DNA from: Phytoactinopolyspora alkaliphila
GTDB lineage: Bacteria > Actinomycetota > Actinomycetes > Jiangellales > Jiangellaceae
Direction of reading: 5' to 3'
Length of the DNA: 64,000 nt
Assembly (NCBI RefSeq): GCF_010550695.1
Contig: NZ_JAAGOB010000003.1
Coordinates: forward strand, 248,001 to 312,000
Below are positions 1 to 8,801 of the stretch, piece after piece. Within the stretch, counting starts at the first letter, position 1. Every line of letters starts with the position of its first letter. Below the pieces are notes generated by a model. The model saw only the letters and a program-made list of their open reading frames with translations. It was not told where the DNA came from and made no database searches. A program made the position numbers and the translations under genes.

Positions 1-169
1 GCCGCGAGTCGCACGGTACTTGGCTCGATCTTTACCTTGCACTGTTCTTGCCCCCAGATTTCTGGCCCGTGGTGACTAGGCCGTCGTGATGATTTCGTTA
101 CCGACGCACCACTGAATCAGGTGATCTTCAATATGGCAAGTTCTGGGCCTCGTGAATTTCCTTGAGTAT
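1..169. other. intergenic / window edge
   Basis: No supportable gene. The stretch lies downstream of the flippase gene and is visibly less GC-rich than the rest of the window. It may continue into a gene outside the window. Confidence 0.4.
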
Positions 170-1780
170 TCAAGAACCGCTCACATTCTGCTTGATCTTT
201 ATGGTGCGATCTGCGTCGTCATCATCGGTTTCCACCATGGGATCGAGCGGGTCGACGATGTGGGATTGGTGTCGCCTATTCGAGTGATTTTTGATCTTGT
301 GAAGCGCCGAGCGCGTCATCGCCCGCAGATCGGGTTCAAGGAGAAGTAGGGTTCCCGCAGCGATGGTCGCACTCAACGCGCCGGCCACGGCGAGCCCGAG
401 AAGTGGTGAGCTGGCGGTGATCAATGCTGCCGTGAACCAGCCTGAAATGGCTCCGACCGATCCTGCGACGAAAGATGGAAAATATGCGCCAACGCCCGAT
501 CGCAAAGATAGCGAGGTGAAGCGAGAAATGATCACTAAGTGGATGCCGGTGATGAGCACGCCGTAGATTGCGGCACGCGAGACCGACACCCAGAGGGCTT
601 GTCGATCTTCGGGCATGTCTTGCAGCAGCAGGCCGGCGGCGGTGAACGTCCCTACGCTGACGGCAGCAGCCAGCCACGTGATTCCCGCCTGGACGAACGG
701 ACGGCCCAGCGCTTGCACCAGTGGACCATCAAGGACGATCACGACGCGGATCAAACCGACCAGGCAGAGGACCTGGAGCACCGCGACCGTGCTGTTCCAT
801 TCGCTGCCCAGGAGGCCGACGAGCGGCTCCGCGACACCTGCCAGCACTCCAAGCACGGGAAGAGCTGCGATTGCGCTTACTCTCATCAATCTGCGAAGCC
901 GTCGCGCGAACTCGTCATGCTCATCTTGGTGTGGTGACAACTCGGGGAGGGCAACCGTCTGAACAGGGCGCGACGCAATGGTGACGATCATGTCGATGAG
1001 GCGCGATGCAAGCTGGTAGATGCCCACAACGAAGGGTCCGAAGAAGATCCCGATCAGCAGGACATCGGCGCGATTGTTCGCAAAGACCGCGATGCTGGAG
1101 AGGAACGAACCCGTCGAGAATCCCAGAAGATCCCGAGCGCATCGAGAAGAGAACCGGAACCGTGGCCGCCAGCCACTGACCGCCCAGAGTACCGCTAGGG
1201 AGACAACCGAGGTGGTCAGCTGCTGGGCAACGATGGCCCAAGCGCCCCAGCCAATGAGAGCTCCGACTATTCCGATCACGCCGCCCGCGCTGACTCCGAT
1301 GAGGCTTCGCGCGGCCAGTGCGCGGAAGTTCATGTGGCGAGTAAGTAAAGCTCTCTGCACCGTAGTGAGCGCCTCAACCACGACGAGCGCCGACAGTGCC
1401 ATGATGATGGGCCGAAGCTCCGGCAGATCATTGACCCCGGCCCACCACCCGGCGAATGCGACGCTCGCCGCAGTCAAAACACCGCTGATCGTCAACACCA
1501 ACCAGAACGCGGTGTCGAGATGCCTCCCGCTCAGATCCTTACGTTGAATGATCGCCGACGCCATGCCCTGGCGCTGAACCATCTGAACGAAGGCCACATA
1601 GACCATGGCCATCGCAACCACGCCGTACGTGCGAGGACCAAGTAGGGCCGCCAGCGCGAAGGAGATCACCAATGTGAGGACCTGGCCTCCGCCGTCCATC
1701 GTGAACGCCCAGCCCACCGACCGAAGAAACCCAGCGCGGCCGTGCGTCGATCGCCGCGTGGTGTGCTCGTCCGGTGCCAT
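170..1780 (-). CDS. polysaccharide flippase (Wzx/MOP superfamily)
   Basis: Predicted integral membrane exporter of about 536 residues that would move lipid-linked oligosaccharide across the cytoplasmic membrane. The sequence is a series of about a dozen long hydrophobic segments with short charged loops. Its opening hydrophobic region (GQVLTLVISFALAALLGP) and the FVQMVQRQGMASAIIQR loop resemble Polysacc_synt/MATE-type flippases. The C-terminus ends in a charged cytoplasmic tail. It is the last gene of the minus-strand polysaccharide run. The ATG at 1780 is used here; a GTG at 1792 forms a GTGA overlap with the stop of the upstream secreted-protein gene and is an equally plausible coupled start. 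Neither has a clear Shine-Dalgarno site. Family assignment is firm; the transported glycan is inferred from the neighbours. Confidence 0.85.
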   Translation of the reverse strand: MAPDEHTTRRSTHGRAGFLRSVGWAFTMDGGGQVLTLVISFALAALLGPRTYGVVAMAMVYVAFVQMVQRQGMASAIIQRKDLSGRHLDTAFWLVLTISGVLTAASVAFAGWWAGVNDLPELRPIIMALSALVVVEALTTVQRALLTRHMNFRALAARSLIGVSAGGVIGIVGALIGWGAWAIVAQQLTTSVVSLAVLWAVSGWRPRFRFSSRCARDLLGFSTGSFLSSIAVFANNRADVLLIGIFFGPFVVGIYQLASRLIDMIVTIASRPVQTVALPELSPHQDEHDEFARRLRRLMRVSAIAALPVLGVLAGVAEPLVGLLGSEWNSTVAVLQVLCLVGLIRVVIVLDGPLVQALGRPFVQAGITWLAAAVSVGTFTAAGLLLQDMPEDRQALWVSVSRAAIYGVLITGIHLVIISRFTSLSLRSGVGAYFPSFVAGSVGAISGWFTAALITASSPLLGLAVAGALSATIAAGTLLLLEPDLRAMTRSALHKIKNHSNRRHQSHIVDPLDPMVETDDDDADRTIKIKQNVSGS

Positions 1781-1788
1781 GGGGGTGG

Positions 1789-4521
1789 TCACAAAGGTGA
1801 GACGACGACGTCGCCGAACGTCGCGTCGACATGGTGGGCGATGAGAAGGACGGAACCAGTTGCGGGTCCGTCGTCCTCGACGAGGGTCAAGCCCCAGGCC
1901 GCGGGCTCTGTCGAGTCTTGCGGCCACCATTTATAGCTGTACCGGTAGCCACCGGAAACGCTCTCGACTCGGGCCTTCATGACATAGGTGGTATTGAAGT
2001 CCCAACCGGTGTTCTTCCGAGTCAACGGAGATCCATCGTTTCCGATGAGCTCGAATCGCCCGCCTTGCTGCCAGCGATGCCACGCAAACGCTCCGGTGGG
2101 GTACCAGCCTCGGGCGGGTTGCTCCGATCCGACAGTTGTGTGTCCTTGCCAGTGGAGCCCAAGGCCCACGAGAGGCGCACCACTTTGTGGCGTCCCGGCA
2201 CCTGGTCCGAGTTCTCGAACGGTCACGGGCACCGTCACCTCATAGTTCTCCCAGCCTGTGTGACCGACTGCGACGGTGCGGTCGTATCCCATTTCGGTAA
2301 CCGTGAGGCCGTTGGAGCTCGATGTCCATTTGCCGTCGACTACCTGAGCGGTGTGGTTGGGGTTGGTTGACGAACCCCACGAGACGTTGTGCGGCAGAGT
2401 CGCGGCCTGGATGTCTTTTCGCACAGTGACAGACTTGGTGGTAGTAGCACCGGTAGTATCGACCGCGGTGATCGCAACTGTATTCGCCCCGTTGTTGAGG
2501 TTGCTGTAGAGGATTTCAACGTTGAAGTCGCCGGTGCCGTAAAGGCGACGTAAGTCCGGTCCGCGTTGAAGCGTCACTGGCGAACCGCCATTCAGGCGGT
2601 ACGTCAGGCTCTGGACGCCGTCACCATCCGAGACGTTTCCCAGGATATTGACCCACTTCTGGCTCTGGCCGCGCGCGCCGAATATCTGATCGTCGCCGTA
2701 CCACACGTCGATCACCGGCGGGTTCGACTGCGCCTGCGAGAATGTGGCTGTGACGGACTTGTTGCCGTCCATCGTGACGTCGGTAGTCGTGTTGGTTCCT
2801 GACGCGGCGCCGGACCATCCTGCGAACTGCCAGCCCGACGCCGCTTGCGCTGTCAGCGTCACCACCGTGCCGGCGGCGTACGAGGTCTGGTTGGGGCTCT
2901 TGCTGATGGTTCCCTGTCCGACTGCGTTGGTTGTCAACGAATATTCGGGGTTTGGCTCGGGATCGCCTGGATCCGTGTTCGCGAGATCGACAAAGTAGTC
3001 GATCTCCGCCGTGAACGCTGGATACGGCGAGCCGTTGCTGGCGAAGGGGCCGATTCGGCTGGCTTGCAGTACATGATCTGCGGTGCCAGCGCTCGTCCAT
3101 GTGGTGCCATTCGTGGAATAGCTCAGCGCCCACGAGTCGTTGGTGCGTTCGAGCCGGAGAAGGACTTGGGACGAGGCGCTGATCGTCTTGCTGAACAGTT
3201 GCGCTGACGCCCCGTTGACAGTTCGCGCGCCGTAAACACGCAGCGCTGATCCGGTGGAGTGCACGTCGAAGCGGAGCCAGTTGGTGGCATTCTGCTCCAC
3301 CAGGATGCCCTGGGTCTGGTACTTCTGCGATGGCACGGAGGTGAACCGTACTTCGGCTTGGAAGTCCGTGTCGGCGACGGGTTGGGTCACTCTCAGGGCG
3401 CGATTGGTGCCCCAAATGTCATAATTGGTGCCGGACGGAACAGAAAGGCGCAATCGGCCGTCGTTGACTGTCGCGTTGCCCTTCCCGGCGGGGTCGGTGA
3501 TGGCCCACAGGCCGGTGTTCAACGACCCAGACGCGAAATCGTCGGAGACGAACGCCGCCTCACCCGGTGGTTCGGCCTGCGCTTCAATGAATGTGGCGTT
3601 GACGGTCTTGTTGCTGTCAACGGTGACATCGATGGATGCGGCGGTACCTGAAGCGTCGCCTGACCAACTGCTGAATTCCCAGCCGTCCGACGGCTGGGCC
3701 GTCAGCGTAACTGTGGCTCCGGCCGGATAGCTCTGTTGGTTTGGTGATCTTGTGATGCTTCCTTGCCCACTAGTAACCGTATCCAGAGTGAAAGTGGGGT
3801 CAGGATCACCGGGATCTCCGGGGTCACCAGGATCAGGCGCGGCAGTATCGATGAACCAGTCGACCTCCGCCGTGAAGGCGGGGTACGGAGAGCCGTTGCT
3901 GGCGAAGGGACCGATGCGATTGGCCTGAAGAGGGTGGGTGACCGTCGTCGTGTTGACCCAAGTGGTGCCGTTGGTGGAGTAGGCGAGTGTCCAACTATCG
4001 CCCTCGCGGGTGAGTCGGAGCTGAACTTCTGGGCCAGCGCTGATGTTGGACTGGAGAAGTTGCGTGGACGAGCCGTTGATCGTCTTCGCTGCAAATACAC
4101 GGAGTGCCGAGCCGGTGGAGTACACATCGAACCGGAGCCAGTTCGTTGCATTCTGTTCCACCAGGATGCCTTGTGTTTGGTACTTCTGAGTGGGAACAGT
4201 GGTGAACCGGACCTCGGCCTGGAAATCCGAATCGGCGACGGCTTGTGTGGCCCGCAGCGCGCGATTCGTTCCCCAGATGTCGTAGTTCTTGCCCGACGGC
4301 ACAGACAGCTTTAGACGGCCGTTGGCGACTGAGACGCCTCCCTCACCAGCGGGATCGGTGACTGTCCACAAGCCGGTGTTCAGTGTTCCGGATGCAAAAT
4401 CGTCTGAGATGAACGCCGGATCGGGGTCCTCGGCGCTCGCGGGCTGCGCGATGGCAGTGCCCCCCGCTAGTACGGCGACAAGGCCGAGGGCTAGTGACCG
4501 GAAGCGGATGCGGGCGTTCAT
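1789..4521 (-). CDS. secreted repeat protein (duplicated concanavalin-like domains plus InlB-type repeats)
   Basis: A 910-residue exported protein with a Sec signal peptide at residues 1-30 (hydrophobic core LALGLVAVLAG, cleavage after QPASA). Two near-identical beta-sandwich domains of about 190 residues (about 36-228 and 323-515) resemble DUF1349/concanavalin-like folds. Each is followed by an acidic Pro-Gly-Asp linker and a divergent InlB-type B-repeat (about 242-312 and 530-600) with the pattern GQGxIxxSPNQxSY and WSGxAxG. Residues 610-910 form a third, different beta-rich region. No catalytic residues are recognised, so binding to extracellular glycan is the best inference. The ATG at 4521 has a strong GAGGAG site upstream and overlaps the preceding glycosyltransferase stop (ATGA), so it belongs to the operon. 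Confidence 0.8.
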   Translation of the reverse strand: MNARIRFRSLALGLVAVLAGGTAIAQPASAEDPDPAFISDDFASGTLNTGLWTVTDPAGEGGVSVANGRLKLSVPSGKNYDIWGTNRALRATQAVADSDFQAEVRFTTVPTQKYQTQGILVEQNATNWLRFDVYSTGSALRVFAAKTINGSSTQLLQSNISAGPEVQLRLTREGDSWTLAYSTNGTTWVNTTTVTHPLQANRIGPFASNGSPYPAFTAEVDWFIDTAAPDPGDPGDPGDPDPTFTLDTVTSGQGSITRSPNQQSYPAGATVTLTAQPSDGWEFSSWSGDASGTAASIDVTVDSNKTVNATFIEAQAEPPGEAAFVSDDFASGSLNTGLWAITDPAGKGNATVNDGRLRLSVPSGTNYDIWGTNRALRVTQPVADTDFQAEVRFTSVPSQKYQTQGILVEQNATNWLRFDVHSTGSALRVYGARTVNGASAQLFSKTISASSQVLLRLERTNDSWALSYSTNGTTWTSAGTADHVLQASRIGPFASNGSPYPAFTAEIDYFVDLANTDPGDPEPNPEYSLTTNAVGQGTISKSPNQTSYAAGTVVTLTAQAASGWQFAGWSGAASGTNTTTDVTMDGNKSVTATFSQAQSNPPVIDVWYGDDQIFGARGQSQKWVNILGNVSDGDGVQSLTYRLNGGSPVTLQRGPDLRRLYGTGDFNVEILYSNLNNGANTVAITAVDTTGATTTKSVTVRKDIQAATLPHNVSWGSSTNPNHTAQVVDGKWTSSSNGLTVTEMGYDRTVAVGHTGWENYEVTVPVTVRELGPGAGTPQSGAPLVGLGLHWQGHTTVGSEQPARGWYPTGAFAWHRWQQGGRFELIGNDGSPLTRKNTGWDFNTTYVMKARVESVSGGYRYSYKWWPQDSTEPAAWGLTLVEDDGPATGSVLLIAHHVDATFGDVVVSPL

Positions 4522-5444
4522 GATGCGCTCCTCGTGGGAACCGATTGCGCACTCGGTGCGCCGACCGTGGTCCGCCGAAATAGCCTCGATGCAGCTTCAC
4601 GCGCGAGCGTTCGTCGATTACGACCACACCAGCGTCCAATAGCCGCGAACGTACGGACGCGTTCAGTGGGCGAGACGGGGCTTCTCGCCGTGGCCCTGAC
4701 GTACTCCCGCAAGAGCCTCCATTGTGGAGCACTGCGTTTGCCATGCCAGTTGGGGTCAAACCACAAATTGCGCGCGCGTGAGTCCCGATATTGATGTACA
4801 GAACGTTGCGCATGCTGCCGATGCAAAAAGAGAACTTCCGGCACTTCGTAAAACCTGCCGAGGAGAGCAAGTTCAAGGAAGAGAGTACGGTCTGAGCTTG
4901 TGTAAGGGCCGATACGCGATGTCTGAAGTAGCTGGCTTCGCCGAACCAAGCCGAACGACTCCATGCAGGGTGAGGGGTCGAGGATTACTGACGCTACGCG
5001 CTTTGACGGTGTGATTTCGGTGGCATAGCCTGGCAGATCGTGTACATGCACCACGTCACCGCGTTCGTCGATGTCGACAGCGCGGGTGTAGGCGAGGGAG
5101 ACCTGCGGATCATCGTCGAGCACCGTGACACAAGCACTCAGAAACGAGGGTTCAAGAAGGTCGTCATGCGCCGCCCACTTGAAATACTCACCACGGGCGA
5201 GGTCAACCAGGCGGTTGTAATTCCACGCCGCACCGCGATTGGCCTCACTGCGGTGCACTGACACCCGGCCGTCCCTGGCTGCTGCTTCCTCACAGATCAC
5301 CGCGGTGGCGTCGGTCGAACCGTTGTCGGCCAGAAGCAATTCGAAGTTCTCGTAGTCCTGATCAAGAATCGACTGTATGGCAGCGCCGATGTAGGACTCC
5401 CCGTTGTAGACGGGGAGCCCTACGGTGACACGGGGATCGCTCAT
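4518..5444 (-). CDS. glycosyltransferase family 2
   Basis: A 308-residue GT-A fold glycosyltransferase. The N-terminus has the GT2 opening VTVGLPVYNGESYIGAAIQS, the nucleotide-binding DNGSTD, and a metal-binding DxD equivalent in KWAAHDDLLEP. It would transfer a sugar from an NDP-sugar to a growing glycan at the cytoplasmic face; donor and acceptor cannot be told from sequence. It overlaps both neighbours by 4 nt (start at 5444 in the oxygenase stop, stop at 4518 in the next start), which points to tight translational coupling. The basic, Arg-rich C-terminus may associate with the membrane. Confidence 0.88.
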   Translation of the reverse strand: MSDPRVTVGLPVYNGESYIGAAIQSILDQDYENFELLLADNGSTDATAVICEEAAARDGRVSVHRSEANRGAAWNYNRLVDLARGEYFKWAAHDDLLEPSFLSACVTVLDDDPQVSLAYTRAVDIDERGDVVHVHDLPGYATEITPSKRVASVILDPSPCMESFGLVRRSQLLQTSRIGPYTSSDRTLFLELALLGRFYEVPEVLFLHRQHAQRSVHQYRDSRARNLWFDPNWHGKRSAPQWRLLREYVRATARSPVSPTERVRTFAAIGRWCGRNRRTLAREAASRLFRRTTVGAPSAQSVPTRSAS

Positions 5445-6382
5445 GCCTTGCTGGATCCGTCCGGTGTGAAGACCAGCACCGCATCTTCGGGGACCTCGCC
5501 GCTGTCGTACTTGGCGACGACGTCCTCGGGCATCGCGGACTCGTCCGACATGCGGCGGAAGTCACGCAGCGACGTGCCCTCCGGGTACGAGTCGGCGTTG
5601 GGTGCAGCCTTGCCGACCCGCAGGTCGGCGATGTTGACGGTGCGGAAGTCGATGCTGAACCGGCTGCGTCCCGAGGTGTTCGGGACGGTCGAGTGCATCT
5701 GCTGACCGGAGAAGACCACCAGACCACCTGGCGGGACGACGAAGCGGATCTGTGGGTCCCGTTCGATGTCCTCCGGAGGATGCGGCTGCTTGCGCTCGTC
5801 CTTGTGGATCTGGCTGGCGGCTTGCGCACGGCCAACGGCGTTCCAGTTGTAGTAGTTGAACTCCTCGGAGTGGTTCTCCACGCCTTCGGCCCAGTAACGG
5901 GGGTGGAACGCCATCGAACTCTCCGACTCGAACGGGTAGATGGGCATCCACCAGTTGAGCTGAGCCAGCGGTGCGCTCCACCAGGTGTCACGGTGCAGCG
6001 GATGCGCGTACCCGACACCTGCGGTGAGGTACGCGTCGCTGGTGACGCCGCGCAGGCGCGGCACGTCGAGGTAGGTCTCGTCGAGATCGCAGCCGAGGTT
6101 CGAGAGCACGTCGCGCATGAGCCGCTTCGTCTCCGGGTGATGGATGAACTTCGGCTTCAGCGGGCCGAAGATCTCCACGAAACGCTCGACGCTCATGTCG
6201 AACTGTGCGGTGACAGGGTCATAGGGCGCGAACGCGTCCTCGAGCATCTCGGCGGCGAAGTCCCGCAGCGCCTGGGTAGCCTCGGTCGCGGTGTAGATGA
6301 AGAGCTGCCCCGCGTAGAGGCGCTCCCGGCGGATGTGGTCGGCGTCGACGCTGTCGATATAGACCGTGTTGTTCGTGTACAT
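5441..6382 (-). CDS. 2-oxoglutarate/Fe(II)-dependent oxygenase (PhyH-like)
   Basis: A 313-residue non-haem iron oxygenase of the phytanoyl-CoA dioxygenase type. The double-stranded beta-helix is marked by an HxD pair (His130, Asp132 in HPLHRDTWW), a distal His230 in QQMHSTVPN and an arginine shortly after (GRSRFSIDF) that would bind 2-oxoglutarate. The frame is open upstream to 6649, but the ATG at 6382 has a strong GGAGGGGG site and the upstream extension is Arg/Gly-rich shadow sequence, so 6382 is chosen. It sits between a methyltransferase and a GT2 gene in the sugar operon and likely hydroxylates or otherwise oxidises a sugar or lipid precursor; the substrate is unknown. Its stop overlaps the next start (ATGA). 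Confidence 0.8.
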   Translation of the reverse strand: MYTNNTVYIDSVDADHIRRERLYAGQLFIYTATEATQALRDFAAEMLEDAFAPYDPVTAQFDMSVERFVEIFGPLKPKFIHHPETKRLMRDVLSNLGCDLDETYLDVPRLRGVTSDAYLTAGVGYAHPLHRDTWWSAPLAQLNWWMPIYPFESESSMAFHPRYWAEGVENHSEEFNYYNWNAVGRAQAASQIHKDERKQPHPPEDIERDPQIRFVVPPGGLVVFSGQQMHSTVPNTSGRSRFSIDFRTVNIADLRVGKAAPNADSYPEGTSLRDFRRMSDESAMPEDVVAKYDSGEVPEDAVLVFTPDGSSKA

Positions 6383-6399
6383 GCTCCCCCTCCAAGTAC

Positions 6400-7569
6400 T
6401 TATACGAGCGCGACGTCTGAACTGACGCCGAGCATGGCCAGCTGGCCCTCGATCTCTTCGCGGTATGCCGGGTTGGTGACGAGCACCCGGCTGACATTGG
6501 TGCCGACCAGGGAATCCGGTGTGCCGATCTCGTTCCCGGTGCCGGGCAAATGATGGCCGGCCTTGCGCGGGTTGATGTCGACCACCGGAATCTCGCCCCG
6601 TGGGTCGACGGCATTCAGGAAGTTGACGCCCTTGGAGCCCGCCCCCCACATGGCCACGGTCTCACCCTTCTCCCGCAGCGCGGCGATCTCGTCACGCCAG
6701 GACAGCACCGCGCCCTGCCAGCGGGACGCGAAGCCACGCACCAGGGAGATGTGCTGAGCGACAGCGGTGGACTCCAGTGCGGCTGCACTGACGTCTCTCT
6801 CGGGGCCGTCGGTCACGGGCGCTTCCACGGACAGGAACTGCCCGTGGAAGGACGGGCGCAACGACATGGCAGAGAATCCGACCCGGCGCATCAGCGCGGC
6901 CAGGGACCCGGCGGAGAAGTAGGAGACGTGCGGGTAGATGCAGTCCCACAGCCCGTCGGGCCCGAAGTTGAACTCCGCGGCGGGCACCTCGAAGTAGTGC
7001 AGCGCCTCGCGCGGGGCGGACGCGGCGAGCGGGCTCAGCAGGCCGGCCGGGTCGCCTAGATGCTCCAGCACGTGCCGGCAGACGAGCAGGTCGTACGGAT
7101 CCGTCTCGTCGCCCGGGCGGAAGTAGTCCTGCACCAGGGTGACGCCCGGGATGGTCGTCGACGGTTCGACCGTCGGGTCGTAGCCGGTCCCGGTGTTCCC
7201 ACCCGCCTCGGCAATGGCGGCGAGAAAGTCACCCTTGCCGGACCCGATCTCCACCACGTGCTTGCCGCGGATGTCGTACCAGTCCACGAGCTGTTTCACC
7301 AGCTCGTCGGCGTACTGCTGGAACGTGCCGGAGAAGTGCAGGGAGCTGTCGTAGGTGACGTCGTACTGCACCCGCCCGGGGTCGAACGCGGTGTTCTGCA
7401 CGTGGCCGCAGACCAGGCAGACGGCCAGCTTGAGCTCCCCGCGCACCGCGTTCCGTGCGCTTTCGCGGTCAGGGAAGAGTGCGCCGGCCAGGACGGGGGA
7501 GTCTCCGAGATCGGCGACCTCCTCCAGGAGCCCCCCGCCGCAGGCCAGGCACATGTCCAGGGATGTCAT
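6400..7569 (-). CDS. C-methyltransferase-type SAM enzyme, third paralogue
   Basis: A 389-residue protein with the three-part plan of sugar C-methyltransferases: an N-terminal zinc-binding domain (Cys7, Cys10, Cys51, Cys54), a Rossmann SAM-binding domain with EIGSGKGDFL at about 108-116, and a C-terminal Methyltransf_14-like domain (AMWGAGSKGVNFLN). The usual Tyr-x-Glu-His active-site motif reads Tyr-Pro-His (IYPHVSYF, 211-218), so the glutamate is missing. It may therefore catalyse a different methylation or act in another way. Start overlaps the upstream paralogue stop (ATGA at 7569). Confidence 0.82.
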   Translation of the reverse strand: MTSLDMCLACGGGLLEEVADLGDSPVLAGALFPDRESARNAVRGELKLAVCLVCGHVQNTAFDPGRVQYDVTYDSSLHFSGTFQQYADELVKQLVDWYDIRGKHVVEIGSGKGDFLAAIAEAGGNTGTGYDPTVEPSTTIPGVTLVQDYFRPGDETDPYDLLVCRHVLEHLGDPAGLLSPLAASAPREALHYFEVPAAEFNFGPDGLWDCIYPHVSYFSAGSLAALMRRVGFSAMSLRPSFHGQFLSVEAPVTDGPERDVSAAALESTAVAQHISLVRGFASRWQGAVLSWRDEIAALREKGETVAMWGAGSKGVNFLNAVDPRGEIPVVDINPRKAGHHLPGTGNEIGTPDSLVGTNVSRVLVTNPAYREEIEGQLAMLGVSSDVALV

Positions 7570-8801
7570 ACCGCCTCCAGGGATGGCCGCAGACCGAGGG
7601 CGTCCAGGTCGCTCCCGATCTCCTCGAGGTAGGCGGAGTTCATCGCGATCACCAGATCCGGCTGGAACTCGGTGAGCTCCTTCGGGGCGATGATGCGGTG
7701 CCCGCTACCTGCCATGTACTTGCCGTGCTTGAACGGGTTGATGTCGACGGCCGCTGTCACGAGGGCGGCGTCGTCGCCGAGAGCGGCCAGGAAGGCCACT
7801 CCCTTGGAACCCGATCCCCAGATCACGCTGGAACCACCCTGGGCGGCCACCGTCTGCAGCCGGGTCCGCCAGCGGCCGATCATCTCCGCGTGCGCGGCCG
7901 CGAACCGGTCCGCCGCGCTTCCAGTGGCCGCGTTCTCGTCGTCGCCCTCGGCAGCGTCCTCCGCCCCCGGCGTGGCCGGACGTGCCTCGATGATCAGGTA
8001 CTGGTCGTCGTAGGCGGTCCACTGGTCGACGATCTCGAACCCGGTACGGCGGAACAGCCGGGCGAGCGAGCCGGCGGTGAAGTACGTGCAGTGCTCGTAG
8101 TAGACGTCCCAGAACGCGCCCTCCTCGAGCACCCGGCTGACGTCAGGAAGCTCGAACAGCACCACGGTGTCGGTGCGCTCGCCGATGGACTCCCGCACGG
8201 TGCGCATCCAGTCCGCCACCGGCGCGATGTGCTCCAGGGTGTGGCGGCAGATCACGGCGTCGGCGTCGATCAGTGGGAAGTCCTCGGGGAAGAACCCCTT
8301 GACCCAGGTCAGGCGATTCGCGACGTCGTCGTCGATCCGCTCCGGATGCACTCCGGGATCCACGCCGATGCCGCTCGCAACACCGGCCCGGACCATCTCG
8401 GCCAGGAACTCTCCCTTGCCGCAGCCGATCTCGACGACCTTCTTGCCGGCCAGGTCATAGCGCTGGACCCACCGCTCGGCGAGGTCCTTGATGAACTCGC
8501 GGAACAGCGGCGAGAACCCCTGGGTCTCCTCGTAGTCCGACGAGTAGGCGTTGTGCGAGGGATCGAACAGCTGGTTGTAGACGAACCCGCACCCGGTGCA
8601 GAACGCCAGGTCGAGCTCTCCGCGCGGAAAGTCCAGCGCTGTTTGCTGGTCGTCCACCAGCAAACAGCTGTGTACCGGGACGTCCGCACACCGGTAGAAC
8701 GAGCGGGTCCGGTCGGATCCGCAGGCGGGGCATGCCGTTGCCCCGGGGGCCTCAAACCGCGAGGAGGCAACGGCATGGTTCGGGGATTGGGGGGCGTTCA
8801 T
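7566..8801 (-). CDS. C-methyltransferase-type SAM enzyme, second paralogue
   Basis: A 411-residue SAM-dependent methyltransferase of the NDP-deoxysugar C-methyltransferase class. It has zinc-ligand cysteines (Cys24, Cys27, Cys68, Cys71), SAM-binding EIGCGKGEFL (about 124-133) and a C-terminal Methyltransf_14-like domain (IWGSGSKGVAFL, then NPFKHGKYMAGSGH). The active-site motif is Tyr234-Tyr-Glu236-His237, keeping the Tyr, Glu and His of the family. The frame is open to 9419, but the ATG at 8801 has GGAG upstream and overlaps the preceding stop by 4 nt, so it is the natural start. It lies in the middle of three tandem paralogues. Confidence 0.85.
   Translation of the reverse strand: MNAPQSPNHAVASSRFEAPGATACPACGSDRTRSFYRCADVPVHSCLLVDDQQTALDFPRGELDLAFCTGCGFVYNQLFDPSHNAYSSDYEETQGFSPLFREFIKDLAERWVQRYDLAGKKVVEIGCGKGEFLAEMVRAGVASGIGVDPGVHPERIDDDVANRLTWVKGFFPEDFPLIDADAVICRHTLEHIAPVADWMRTVRESIGERTDTVVLFELPDVSRVLEEGAFWDVYYEHCTYFTAGSLARLFRRTGFEIVDQWTAYDDQYLIIEARPATPGAEDAAEGDDENAATGSAADRFAAAHAEMIGRWRTRLQTVAAQGGSSVIWGSGSKGVAFLAALGDDAALVTAAVDINPFKHGKYMAGSGHRIIAPKELTEFQPDLVIAMNSAYLEEIGSDLDALGLRPSLEAV

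Noticed and set aside
1831-2370. A plus-strand frame inside the secreted repeat protein gene
   Set aside because: Antisense to a gene with a signal peptide and conserved repeats; no start signal or motif.
6383-6649. N-terminal extension of the 2-oxoglutarate oxygenase
   Set aside because: Arg/Gly-rich shadow of the upstream methyltransferase gene; the ATG at 6382 has an excellent ribosome site.
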